DNA of 64,000 nt from Trichostrongylus colubriformis (lineage: Eukaryota; Nematoda; Chromadorea; Rhabditida; Trichostrongylidae): NCBI GenBank assembly GCA_963978905.1, contig OZ022259.1:50548727-50612726 (forward strand), written 5' to 3'. The notes under the pieces were generated by a model. The model was not told the DNA's origin. It was given only the letters and a program-made list of their open reading frames with translations, and searched no databases. Within the stretch, counting starts at the first letter, position 1. Each line of letters begins with the position of its first letter. This document shows, piece by piece, positions 1 through 11,119 of this stretch. A program made the translations under genes and the position numbers.

Positions 1-640
1 GAAGCCCATAGCACGCGAGCCAGACGTTCTCGCGCAAAACCAGTGCGATTTTCGTGTTCAGGGTATCAAACTACCCCATGGAGCATGTTTTTAGCCAATT
101 CGAGAATTTGACCAAATTTCGGAAAAGTCCGTGGGCCTATTGGATGGCAATCCATTCGACAAAGGAGAAGTCGTTGACCTTTGCCGAAGAAAAGCTTATA
201 CTTGGCGCTTGTTTCGTATATCTCTTGTCATGGGCATCTGTAATGGATATGTTTAGATTATCTTTGTCATGGTTGATGGCTTCTTGATGGAAAGTTTCAA
301 AAAAATATTGCTTGCAACATGGCCACCCTTACTTATCCGATGTTGAGCCAAAAACTCAGTTCGGCTAAAAATTTGCAAAGGGGGATTATTCGACCTCCAG
401 AATGCGAATATCGTATTAGTTTTGCGAATTAGCGCTAAATTCGTTCGCTATGAGAGTCTGCTCAATCAAAAAAGTTGGATCGCGGAGTATTCTGCGATCT
501 TGAAGATAGGAATAAAGAGGTACCCAGAAAAGGAATACAGCATTTACTGTACATGACAACACTTTTGAGCATGCATCCCGGACAAAAAAGAGGATTATCA
601 AAAGGAAAATACCAATGCATCAAAGTTATCGATCTGACAT
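1..640. other. no assignable gene
   Basis: There are only short open frames, including one of 77 codons at 54-287 that has no recognisable family and no convincing splice sites. I see no repeat shared with the rest of the window. Confidence 0.3.
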
Positions 641-644
641 TATA

Positions 645-1497
645 TTAGGTTGGACGGGAAGTTCTGGGACACCTTGTGAGAAAAATTCAATTTATTTTAA
701 TTTTACTCACATGTAACTTCAGTCACCAAAGTATGCACCATCGTGATCTACAATGTACTGCCAACGCTCAGGAAGATCGTAGATACCCTTCCGGTAGAAT
801 TCGGGAGACTTCTGGTCAAAGAAGTTCTGGAGCCCGCTCTTGAGATCGTCGTCATCTTTGAACTGTCGCCCGTCAAGGAAGTGGCTCAACGACCGGAATA
901 GGTGGTAGTCAGTTGGGGCCATGTCCGAAGATTACGGTGGGTGGGAGAGCTTCGTCCAACCAAGGTCCTGGATCCTTTGACACGCCAACTTTGCCACATG
1001 TGGGTGAGCGTTATCGTGGAGGAAGAGGTCTTGGTCCATTTTTCCGGTAAGTTTTGGCGCTCCGGTGTCCAATTGCCTGCAGTAGAGATCGGCAGTGGCT
1101 GTCGTGTTGGATGGTAACAGTTTCCTATTTTTTTGAAAATTTTCAAAAAAAAAAGTTTTTTTCTCAATGCAATTTTTTGAATATTTTCCTGTTCCAATTT
1201 GAGCCGATCGAGCCATCGGGCTGCCGCCATATGAGAGACAGTACCTGGGTCCATCGACTGGTTAATTTTGTTAGTGGCCTCGCATGCTGAGGAACCGAGG
1301 CGGTGTTCGTGAATTTCGCACCTTTCGCGAAATTGCCGTAAATTCACTGCTAGTTGAAGCCGTAGAGAATATGAATGTGCTATTCAGAAGCCCTTTTCAG
1401 ACGCTTCATATACCCCCCACTACCAAATGCTCCCGAAGCTTTACAGGTTTCTACAGGAAAAAACAAAAAGTGTCCCAGAACTTCCCGTCCAACCTAA
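645..1497 (-). mobile_element. mariner element, internally deleted
   Basis: Perfect 28-bp terminal inverted repeats beginning TTAGGTTGGACGGG lie at 645-672 and 1470-1497, and TA duplications flank both ends (643-644 and 1498-1499). The element is 853 bp, against about 1.3 kb for a complete mariner. The transposase lies on the minus strand. TA target duplication and this TIR layout are diagnostic of mariner. Confidence 0.93.
719..1347 (-). pseudogene. mariner transposase remnant
   Basis: The N-terminal part (886-1347) shows a helix-turn-helix-like stretch ending in TAARWLDR-type residues. The central and C-terminal parts (719-1216) carry the second catalytic Asp (FLHDNAHPH) and the third (DMAPTDYHLF), and end in a typical RWQYIVDHDGAYF tail. 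The stretch that should hold the first catalytic Asp is missing. A frame change separates the N-terminal piece from the rest. An in-frame TAA at 929-931 interrupts the conserved PPYSPD-type motif just before the third Asp. It cannot encode an active transposase. The family assignment is firm; the subfamily is not resolved. Confidence 0.9.
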
Positions 1498-2850
1498 TAT
1501 TTGCGAAAAGTGGTTACCATTTGAACATGACTGATACAAAAAGATTATCAAAAAAAAGGTGGTAACAAAGTAGAAGTGTTTCTGTAGTCAGTAGAAAAAG
1601 TTTAACAAACTGCAAAAACAAAGCTTCCCGAAGGATCCGAACCACCGTCTTCAGACCATAGAGCGGAACACTTACCTCTCTGTCTGCCGACTGCTGGCAG
1701 TGCAGTCGTTTGTGATAAATTTGGGCCGAGTTTCTTCGAAAAAGGGCCTTGTAACTCTTATCAGAGATCGTTCTGCAAATTTGAAATGCAGATTCGAGAC
1801 CAGCGTCCGAAAATACATCGGACTATATGAACCCTATTCCGAATGGCCACTTTGAGAATGGATAGGTACCCAAATTAAAGTTCTCGTCTGGGTTCTAAAA
1901 ATAGCCTACCTGTCGGGAAAAGATAAGCTGAGGTAAACCGCGATTTAATGGAGCAGTTAGAGGAAGTCTCTCCATGCGAGTAGAGCGTATTGGCCATGCT
2001 CGCTATAAAAACAGCATTCCTCCCCAAAATGGTCCACAGACCAGATAAAAAAGGAATCATCGGGTTTTGAGCAGAGAACAGGTGACGGTTCTCGTACCGA
2101 ATCCTCAAGTGGGAGAGCATGGACCGTCCAAAAGTAAGAAACAAAGCGGCAACTGTTGGGCGAGAAAAAAAGCGGCACTCAGACCGAGAAGCCTCGTTTC
2201 AGTTCCGAAAGAATGGCTTGCAAGAAGAATGGTTTGCGGTCAGCAATGAGATTCTGAAAGGAATAATAGAGACCCGCTTGTAGTAGAGCAGAGAGTGCCC
2301 TAAATGGACGGTCTGAAAAACCGGTGGTTGGGATCCGGTACAGCCTGGAGATAGGGGATATACAGTCAGTAGGACTTTTCCCGTCCCGTAGAGGTCATAA
2401 AGAGGGAATCGGGGGGGGGGGGGGGTGGAAAGTGATCATGGGTGCGGAGACTTCAGCTTGGGTACTCATAACCATTTGTCATCATTCCCCGTTATCTTAT
2501 TTGGGTACAAATAGGGAGTCATGGGAGATGAGAAGGGGCCTTTTTCAACGTGGCTCGCCCTTTTTCTATAGTGGCTGATTCGATTCAATGGAAAGAGGGT
2601 TTTACTTCTCTAGGTGGAGAGAGGGTCTTACTTCTCATGTTTTTGACCACACCTTCACTTTTGTATTATTGAACACTTCGACTTTCTTATCATTTTCAGT
2701 CCAACAATGCCTACTACTGCCTTGAAAAAGGGCCGTCTTCAATAGGCAACGGTTATAAGTAGGTTCGGCATCTCGAAATGCCAGTGAAAGCCGATGATAG
2801 TCGAGGCTAACTACCATTATTTGCAACGCTGCGTATTACCTATTAACCAA
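1498..2850. other. unassigned sequence with a G tract
   Basis: There are overlapping short frames on both strands near 1870-2250, none recognisable, and a run of about 17 G at 2410-2426. I see no supported exon. Confidence 0.3.
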
Positions 2851-3099
2851 AGCTTCTTTGCACTCCAACGCCTGCGAAGCGCGCGCGAAAATCAGCGGCG
2901 AGCTGAGAGTCGCTCCAAAGCCGTCGAAGCCAGCATTTAGAGCCGCCACAGTCGGCATGCTCTTAAAAATTCATGACGGGCCATATAGGGCTAATATTAA
3001 AGCATTATGGTTGCCACCGCTATCGTTGCTCTTCTTGTCAGTATCCATTGAGATATGGAAAAATGACACTATGGATTTGAAAATCATATTCTTGCTTAC

Positions 3100-3393
3100 T
3101 ATTTTTATAAACAAAGGTTTGATGTCGCTGCAATCCACATCTCGTGATACGTATACGAGATCCTCTTGAAGTGTTTCTACAGCTGTCGTCAGATGATTCA
3201 GCCATTGTAGGTAAACCATGCAATCCGGACTTAACCCGAGCACTAGAAAAGCAATAATTTGTATTATCCAAAATCCTGCAACTGCCGATCTGGCGCATGG
3301 GAAAACTCTATAGTTGACACTATTATGGCTAATGGTATCAGGTTGCAAGGAAAGTTTTGGCGGGTTTTGCGCGTTCACAAAATAAGTCCGAAT
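3100..3393 (-). CDS. exon of an unrecognised membrane protein
   Basis: A 98-codon exon on the minus strand starts after a CTTTCAG acceptor and ends at a GTAAGC donor, with phase 0 at both ends. It is open throughout and has normal protein-like composition. After a polar start (RTYFVNAQNPPKLSL) comes one hydrophobic segment (about residues 40-60, with WIIQIIAFLVLGL). A polar helical region follows with two Cys and acidic residues. I do not recognise the family. Neighbouring exons were not found with confidence. To the right lies a mariner fossil; to the left the frame runs on about 40 codons into the intron. It could belong to a transporter or receptor, but nothing identifies it. Confidence 0.5.
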
Positions 3394-3639
3394 CTGAAAG
3401 CATGTCAACATGAATTAACTTATCTTGTGCTCTATAAATAGACGAAAAGTTGCTCTTTTTAAATATATGCTTTCCTTGGAGATGCCACGAGGTTTTCGAA
3501 TCAGTTGGGGAATTTAGAAATACTGCGAAAATAGCACTTCTGCATGACTTCATTTCGGGAGTTCTTCCGAGTTCAATGTGTGTAATGCAAGTGAAAGTGG
3601 TGAAGCATTGGATGGAACACTTTGTCCCTGGTTTCAGAA

Positions 3640-3940
3640 GAAGCACAAATGAGAATGAGTTGCTCGAGGCTTCGATTTGATCAAACCGAAGTAGACTTGA
3701 AGCAATTGCAGGCCGAAGCAGTCGCTCGTCCCCCACATTCATCGGATTTAGCGCTTATTAAGCCCCACTTTCCCGAACATCTGGACAGCTCCTTCAGCAG
3801 TGTGTTGAAGAGGAATGATAATTTGAAATCGACTTTTTTGATTTCGCACAGTATGAATCGTCAGCTCTTTACGAAAATGAGGTGTGCAAGCGCGCACAAT
3901 TTCGCTAAAAGTGTAGCAAAACGGGTGGTGCTCATTTAGT
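3640..3940 (+). pseudogene. degenerate mariner transposase fragment
   Basis: The plus-strand frame contains PPHSSDLA followed by FPEHLDSSF, DNLKSTF and RQLFTKM at the spacing of the mariner C-terminal region (PPYSPDLAP ... HL ... DLKSAF ... FFTKGI). It is strongly diverged and I could not find terminal repeats. I infer a fossil copy. Confidence 0.4.
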
Positions 3941-4509
3941 GAAAAAAAAGATGCAGTCTGAGCCTAGTTATGATATGACGAAGTTGAAATTGCGAAAACC
4001 GACCAAAACTTTCATTACAACCTACCATATTAAGCAACCGTACAAGAAAGTCTCTAATTCGGAGAGAATCCTATCACCGATAGTAGATTTCCAAAAAGTG
4101 ATGAAAAAAATATCTGCTGTGATATTAGCGATGAATATCGGCATGTGGTGCTGGAACTAAATAACAGTTATCGATTCTGAAGACGCAGGGGAGGTTTAGA
4201 GCGGTCGGCATAACATAGAACCACAAGGGAGAAACTCGAAGGGTTTAGGGAGGGTGCGTCAGAATTGCTCAACACTGCTCAACTAGGTTATCGCACTGTG
4301 CTACTAATTACTTCCAGGCGCACGACATGTTGGTTACTCGCCAGTCCCGTTGTGAATTGAGCATATTCGCAATGTTAGAAGTTGCCGCGCGCACTTGCGT
4401 GGATCAGCGACTAATTTAACAGTCTTGATGTACGGCCTTGCATCTATAACATGCTATATTACTACGAGGGAATATTATTGCGGTTCATCGTACTACTTCG
4501 TCATCTTCC

Positions 4510-4690
4510 CTAATTCAAAATCAGCAACAAGGGAAAGGTATATGCAGTGGGTGTAAAAGCTTGCAGAGTAGGAGATAAAGTACCACCATTTCCCATCGAC
4601 TCGGGTCCAAACCCACCATCAATGACCTGCACCACAAAGTCCTCATGTGATGTGAGTGCTATCGTGCACCATTCTGTTATAAGATAATCA
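4510..4690 (-). CDS. possible terminal exon, unrecognised
   Basis: On the minus strand an ATAACAG acceptor is followed by an open frame (WCTIALTSHEDFVVQ, then Gly/Pro/Thr-rich) to a TAG stop at the left end. No partner exon was found and the family is unknown. Support is one splice signal plus coding-like composition. Confidence 0.25.
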
Positions 4691-4721
4691 GAGCAGGCAC
4701 AGCCGTAGTGAAAGATACCGA

Positions 4722-5480
4722 GCTGTCGCAACGACCTTGGGACTTACCGTTGGGCTTGCATGCATCGGCAACTTCCTAGGGTAAGCCCCTGGCGTCGTGG
4801 TTTTGAATGAAAGTTCCTGTGCGGGTCCTGTGCTCTGACCTAACCTGCCATGAGGATCCCCTGACCCAATAAAGTGTCTGACTCCCAAGAGACCTCTGCG
4901 TGGCGTGGGCCTACCTGCGTGGTAATACAACCGGCATTTGCGCTGTCTTCTACCCAATATGACACCCACGCCAACTGTGTTGTCTTTTCTTCGTGTTTGC
5001 GTTATGTTGTTAACGAAAAAGCAATCAGTAAGCATCAGTATCAGTAGGCAAATAATAAAGCATAAAAGGTGTGAGAAATACTTGCACGGCGGACGCTATC
5101 CTTTCACAAAGAGGAACCAAGGTTCTTTTTTGTCAGAATCTTGTGCATGTTAATCATAACATCAATCAACAAAAAACATCCTATCCTGCTCTCTAGTCCT
5201 AAGGGTCGATGCTCTGCCTAATCTAGAGAACTTTGCATTTCAAAGCGCTTCTGACCATGTTCAGGCACGTGGCCGTGGGCCGCTCCACTACCGATCACGT
5301 CCTGCCGGAGGGGCAAGGTTCACCTGCGCTAATCCTTCCATCTGCGGAGTTTGCGTCGTTCTCGTTGGCAGAGGTGGCAGCAGCGCTGCTTCTGCAGCTG
5401 CGGCAAGAAGAAGACCGTTCCACCAGACAAGTGCGAAGCCCGAAGCGAGTCCCTCCCCCCCCCCACCCCCGATAAGGCCC
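4722..5480. repeat. repeat H, copy 1 (unclassified, about 750 bp)
   Basis: This is colinear and in direct orientation with 63258-64000. Shared landmarks are CATCGGC..CCTAGGGTAA, the stretch around TGCGGGTCCTGTGCTCTGACC, a TTCGTGTTTGCGTTAT block, CTATCCTTTCACAA, and CACGTGGCCGTG near the right end. Both copies keep similar minus-strand peptides (VNNITQTRR and VGVGV..GRRQ). It may be the 3' part of a retroelement, but I cannot classify it. Confidence 0.6.
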
Positions 5481-7220
5481 GCGAGATAGCGTCCGCTTGG
5501 TTCGCAATTACGGTACTATGCGCGGTGAGACCTCAGTGCGGACTCTGGTGATGGTCCTCGATTGAAGACCGGCCTTTCAGAGTCGATTGCGCGTATGACG
5601 ATACGTCGAGGCCGTTTGGGAACCATGACATGGAAGAAATTGCACGAAAGTCGCGACACGAGACATCAACAGTTTCCATCAACCCAAGGCCCGAAGAGTG
5701 TCCTGAAAACGTCTTCAAAGATCACAAAGTTTGTATGCCTTCTTAACCGCCGAGTAACTAGAGGTCCGATCTCATCTATCACGAGGGGGAAAGCTCTGAT
5801 TTCGGCATAAGGGGAGCCACAGCTCTCCATTGGCTATAACAACATGAAGGATCAAACCGATTACCTTTGCGTGAAGAACGAAATGTGTCTAACGGCTGGT
5901 TATGCTACATAAGCCATTGCTCAGAGTTCCCGATTCAGGCGACCAGGCGAAAAAAAGATACATATCGATCAAGCGATCCTCCGCCGATGTCCATGGTATA
6001 AATGCGAAGCATGAGACACGGAGGCATTGGCGACAAGACCTTCAGCCTGTATCCGATTTACGAGACTTGCTAAGACGTTCGACATGGCTTCCAGCTCCGA
6101 TTAGGACAAGATCAAAAACTTGCCAGTATAACGCCAAGCGTAATAAATTTATTTGTCAACCCTTGTTCCTTCAAAGCGTGCATAGTTACTTCCTAACACC
6201 CACTGAAGGGGGAGCTAGAGCAGGAGAATAATTTCCAAGAAGGAATTTAAATTGCGCTCAAGATACACTACATATAAGGAATGAAAATTAAAGTATACAT
6301 ATCAAAATGTGAAGGCATCACTCCACCTCCGAGAGATCTCTCTTTATTCTACAAATGGTCGACCGAATGCATTTTCTTGTCTATAGCGTAACAATAATAC
6401 CCGCCGTAATTGTACGAAAAATGGAAGCGCATATCTGCGTTTTTTTCGTTTTTTCGTCATAACTCTATTTCGGCTTAAGTTACCATACATGCATGCAACC
6501 ATCGGATTCAGCTCATTGAGCTCTAGGAGATGGTCTTGAAAGTCCCAGATTTGATCAATTTATTTTAGTATTCCTATTGAAGCAGCTGCCAGTTTCTGGC
6601 CCCTGGACGGTAATCAAACCATATAAGCCTGTGATAATCATATCCCAACTTTCACCATACCATTGTATCCCATGGAAGATTTTTCATGCAAAGAGCGCCT
6701 CACAATGTTAATATTCCTTGGTTTTTCGGCTACAACCACATAAATGTCTCATTTTTGGATGCTTTGCAAAGTCCAGGAAACTTTCACTGTTGACTCATCA
6801 GACTTTGATGGAATATCCCTCAGACTTTTGAAAATGACTCACTATATTGAACTAAAGAAGTCCAAAATCGTGTGAAATACACAATTTGAGTCTGAACGGT
6901 GTGCGAAATTTCGAAAATAATTTGCAAAAACTGACTCATGGCGGAAAAAGAAAAAAGGTAGTCTTGCTTCTCGAGTGATTGAGCTGAAAGCTTAGAGCCA
7001 TTCTGAGGGGAACTGACACAGTCGGTAATGACACCGGTCGACAAATACAGGAAACAGCAATTAGACTGTTCAAAACAGAAAACCTACTGGAAAAGTTGCA
7101 GAGTTCCTGTACATTGCCATTTGCCTTCTGGTTATTTGTATGGTCCGCGTGGTTCACTATTAAGTGGCCACAGACATACTAAGGAAATAATGGAATAAAT
7201 TTAGGATTTTTACCATTTCG
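5480..7220. other. no supported gene
   Basis: There is a C-rich tract near 5452-5466 and moderate open frames at 5562-5810 and 5902-6231. The latter is basic, with no recognisable domain or splice signals. The rest is AT-rich without clear structure. Confidence 0.3.
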
Positions 7221-7226
7221 AAAGCA

Positions 7227-7500
7227 TCATCTTGTAGAGCTAAATGAGCTTAATCCAACAGCATACAATCCTGTAAAGAGGGTTAAAGCAGAAACACAGT
7301 TATAGAAAAAGTTATAAGCAGAGTTTTGAGCGCTTTCTGCTTTTTTAGATCAAACAATTAGGGCGGGTATGGTAGTTTCGCCATAGAGAAAAAGACTCAC
7401 CAAGATAAGCTGGATCATTCCTTCCGAATTCCAGAACTTTCTTGAAATCAAAAGTTTCCTGGACACTGCTCAGCTGCGTTGTAATGCCGGCGAGCTGCAT
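7227..7500 (-). CDS. last two exons of an unrecognised gene
   Basis: Two minus-strand exons splice with consistent phase. Exon 7401-7500 follows a TTTTTCAG acceptor and ends at GTGAGT (33 codons plus 1 nt). Exon 7227-7270 follows a TTTACAG acceptor and ends in TGA (2 nt plus 14 codons). The joined C-terminus contains FDFKKVLEFGRNDPAYL and ends GLSSFSSTR. The intron is 130 nt. I do not recognise the family. The sequence just upstream (7501-7605) is open in a different frame, so the previous exon is uncertain. No polyadenylation signal was assigned. Confidence 0.55.
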
Positions 7501-7772
7501 CTGAAAAAGCTTCAACTTCTTCCTCAATAGAAGGCAGAATTAGATGAGAGGCCGCAGATTCAACCGGATCTCTCTTGATTGGCAAGGCTTCAGACTGGTA
7601 CTAAGGTAAGAAGTTAGGAAGATAGTAACTACTGACCTAAATGCCCTACTCCCGAACCGGTGACTATGTCGGAAACCAGTTACTTATTCAACACGTGCAA
7701 ATCATCACGCACAGGAGGCTTTAGTCAATATTTCTGAGCAAGCGCATTTCTCTTGAAAAGCGGGGTGAATCT

Positions 7773-8202
7773 CAAAGGAATCGTGCACGGGAAATGAGTC
7801 TCTCTGTGAATCCATATATTCACATTGTACTTGCGTAACAGAAGCCGCGTGCAGTTTTACGCGAAAAAAAAAGAGCACCCGGCTAGGATGCAGCTCCTAG
7901 AAGTGGCGGCCGAGGGGGCGGAGCCTCAGAGTAAACGCCCGCCCCGTCCGTCGTGGTCGAAAACGGGAATCGAGACGTTCTACCAAGTTTATATTTCCGC
8001 TATGCTCTCCGGCCGAGGCGGACGACGGGGCGAGCATTTACTCTGAAGTCCCGTCTCTTCGGCCGCCTTTACAAAGCTGAATCTCACGATTAGCCGGATT
8101 CCCACTTTTTTCGTGAAACTTGCAAGCGGTCCTTATTGGGCAAATGCAACATCATATGTATGGGTAACAGAGAAACCCATTTTTCGTGCGCGATCCCTTT
8201 AA
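7773..8202. mobile_element. MITE family A, copy 1
   Basis: This is an imperfect palindrome whose ends read AAAGGAATCGTGCACGGGAA and its complement. Inner landmarks are a TGGGTAACAGA-type block, TTTTACGCG, and a GC-rich centre containing GGGGCGGAGCC. The other copies are at 21929, 22731, 40741 and 50345. Confidence 0.8.
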
Positions 8203-9170
8203 GAAATTAAAAGCTGATGGGAGCCGATACGAATCCTTTCATCTCCACATGATTTTAGAGAGCTACTTCGAAATCGAAAGCTGGTAGACCATTAAAATAC
8301 CCCGAAGAATTACCAGTATAGTGCAATATAAGAACGTAGAAAAACGTAAACCTTGGGTCGCGCCATACACATGACATTCGCCTAAACTTGTTAATCGGAG
8401 ATCACCCGCATTTATCATAGCCTAAATTGACAATTTCTGATCGCATTTTTGCGAAAAGCGATTCATCGGACCGCGAACTGCACGATAGTACCTTCCAAAT
8501 TCAGCAAACACAAACCCTGGGCGGCACGGTGCACATGACTAGCCAAAAATTTTTTCACGATTGGAAAGCCATTCTGCAGTTCCATTATTAAAATGCGCGT
8601 TTTTCAATTTCATTTCAAGGGAGTCGCTCTCGTCAATCACATACCACACGTAGATATCCTGGAAACCCGGAACGTTGACCCAGGGTTGCGCCATGCCAAT
8701 TGCCGAAAACTGTCCACTCGACGGGAAGGTACCAGTTCCGATGTAAAAATTTATGATTCTCACAGAATCCTTATGAAAGCAATTCAGGAAGTGACCCAGT
8801 AGTTACACTGTCAAAATTCACGATTTTGAAAGAATCTTCTTACAAGTATAGTCGATTATCAATTGTCTTCCTCAACTTCAGTAGGTTTCGTCCCAACTTC
8901 TTCATCTCGCTTGAAGACGATGCAGCAGCGAGCTTGCTAGATGTCGCCAGGTCGAGACTCCTCCCTCGGCACTTCTCTCTACATTTTTCACACGTCCGTG
9001 CACCCCCTCCAGCCCTCTTCCTCCACCACTGGCGTGATTGTCCAAAAGGCTACCTCGTGGGTCGAACAATAATGGACAGGGGACGTACGTTTCCCACCAA
9101 AACGGGGTGTGAGAGAAGTGATGAAAAATGTTTGGGTGGTCATTATTCCATCATATGGACATTCACAATA
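8203..9170. other. no supported gene
   Basis: A weakly repeated phrase (CCTGGG..GCACATGAC-like) recurs near 8350, 8515 and 8680, suggesting an old degenerate repeat. Open frames here have no recognisable homology. Confidence 0.25.
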
Positions 9171-9174
9171 AATA

Positions 9175-10071
9175 TTAGGTTGTCCCAAAAGTCTTGTAGG
9201 ATTTTTTCGACTACCATTTTTTATTATTTTTTCCTCAAGCAAACAACAATTAGGCAACAGCGTTTTCACCGTTGTTATCGATAACACTCTGCCACCTCAT
9301 AGGTAAATCGTTGATTCCCTCCTCCCGGAACCCTGGGTTCTGGGAGTCGATGAAGTCAGCAATCGCCTTTGCACACATGTCATAATCAACGAATTTTCTC
9401 TTGGCCAGGAAGGATTCAAGAGGATGGGTAAGGTGGTAGTGAGAAGGGGCAATGTCTGGAGAGTATGGCCTGTAGGGCAGGACATCCCAGCCGAGCTCGT
9501 GTAACTTGGCCTGGGTACTTTTCGTGAAATCGGAGGGGGCGTCGTCATGGGAGGGTGACCGCGGACCTTGACCGCGGACCTTTTTTGGAGTGTTTCCCGA
9601 ACAGCCATGGCGAGCTGCTGGAGCTGGTGGGTGCATACGGTAGCGGTGACTGTCTCGCCTTGTGCCAGCATCTCATGGCAAAGCATTCCTTCAGCGTCGC
9701 AGAAGTAGCACAGTCCTGAGCGTGGTTCGTCTTCCATGTCAATGTCGTCGTTGCTGAAGCTGATGAACCAGCGGCGCATGGTCTCGTAGCTCACACATCC
9801 CCTGCCCAATGTAGCGTTGATGGAGTGGCAATCTTCCGTCGTTTTGGTGCCGCAAGATCGCTTATATTAGATGACACCGCGACTTGGGTGGGTATCGACA
9901 ACGGGCATTGTACATAGCTCTCTCTACGGGATCTGGTGGGTCAATATATATTTTTCTAGAAAGCTTAGAGAACCTTTTACCATATTCCTGAACCGCCTAG
10001 ACCTACCTCGGAGTAAACAAGAGTTATTGGTTTTTTTGGAAAAATCCTACAAGACTTTTGGGACAACCTAA
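9175..10071 (-). mobile_element. mariner element, second family, copy 1
   Basis: Perfect 32-bp inverted repeats begin TTAGGTTGTCCCAAAAGTC at 9175-9206 and 10040-10071, with TA flanks at 9173-9174 and 10072-10073. The length is 897 bp, so about a third is missing relative to a complete mariner. Its transposase reads from the minus strand. The copy at 41584-42282 is the same family. Confidence 0.93.
9250..9860 (-). pseudogene. mariner transposase, deleted and frameshifted
   Basis: The N-terminal half shows GRGCVSYETMRRWF and DMEDEPRSG, the usual linker just before the catalytic domain. It then jumps directly to CDAEGMLCHEMLAQGETV, so much of the stretch between is lost. The first catalytic Asp of that block remains. 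Around 9540-9640 the frame shifts; the second Asp region (SHDDAPS) and the third (SPDIAPSHYHL) continue in the new frame to RWQSVIDNNG. The third motif has SHYH where SDYH is usual, so its final Asp is lost. Confidence 0.88.
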
Positions 10072-10072
10072 T

Positions 10073-10804
10073 ATGTACTATCGGAGACGCTACTGCTATT
10101 TGCGGATGTATGAACAAACGAATGGTACCGCACCATACGTGATCTTCGAGCAACTTAGAAGGTATTTCACTGAGAATCAAATCAGAACAAAAGCGGTATA
10201 CAGTCAAACAACTTTGCATCAAATTCACCGACTTTTTACTCACCCGTCGAAGTTTTCCAGACAAGAAAGCCGGGACAAGCAAGCAGAGCTGCAAAATGCA
10301 ATGGGATCAATTCCATTACGAAAGTTCAAAGAACTCAGAATTCCTATGAGAGCAAGCATAGATATGACTAGTCAGAAGAGATCACTGTGCAAAGATCTCA
10401 AGCAATCAAAGTCAAGAATGACTGGGCTACTGATCTGCACACAACCTATTCAGAAAGCACCCATCATCGTTGTGAAGATAAACACTGGGAGGTCAAGTAT
10501 TTAGATACCATTGAACAGAGAAGTGCTGGACGGAGGCATTAACACACCATCGCATTCGCTGTGCCTATGGCCTAATCATGAGAAAATGAAGGACAAGGTA
10601 AGAGGCGTGGTGAGCGTAGTAAAGTGGTTGTGCAGTGAGGATCGAAGAAACGATGCCTATTCACTGTGACGTGGACTCCTACGTTCATAACCAGCTATTT
10701 GGGAGGATTGACAGATCCTGGTAATGTACATATGTATATATAGTGACCAATTACAACCGAAGTATTGAGAAGTATGAAAAGACGAATAAGTGGTAAGATA
10801 CAAA
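10073..10804. other. 148-codon plus-strand frame, unrecognised
   Basis: A frame at 10058-10504 begins inside the mariner end and runs 148 codons, basic and Ser/Thr-rich. The Met lies in transposon sequence, so the true start is unknown. No domain was recognised. The rest of the interval has nothing assignable. Confidence 0.2.
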
Positions 10805-10810
10805 TGGTTT

Positions 10811-11118
10811 GAGCCGCATTCATACTTTGCGTACCGACGCCAGCACCTGTGGCGAACAGCGGCTAAAGCGTGTGCTCGCCGCCGAACGGCGGCACTCTGG
10901 TGAGGCGTTCCGTTTGAGAACACTAACGATAGTTTGGCATCATGCCAAGGTTCGGATTTGAATTCGTGGGCTTTCGCCACGATCTTCGTACTGTAGTGTG
11001 GTTAGTTCGAGCGTTTTTAAACGCGCATCACCAAAGTGACGCCGTGGTCGGCGGCGGGCGCATGATTTTGCCCCCGCCTCCGATAGTGCCGACGCCAGTG
11101 CGCAAAGTACGAACGCGA
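10811..11118. mobile_element. MITE family C, copy 1
   Basis: The ends read GCCGCATTCATACTTTGCG and GCGCAAAGTACGAACGCG in inverted orientation. The internal block CGCCACGATCTTCGTACTGTAGTG is shared (with changes) with 19255-19720. The outer ends resemble those of MITE family B, so the two are probably related. Confidence 0.7.
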
Positions 11119-11119
11119 A

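Noticed and set aside
1625..1700. GGATCCGAACC on the plus strand resembles a reversed tRNA B box
   Set aside because: The flanking bases do not pair as a T stem or acceptor stem.
10058..10504. 148-codon frame considered as a gene
   Set aside because: Its Met is inside a mariner terminal repeat and I recognise nothing in it, so it is listed only as unassigned.
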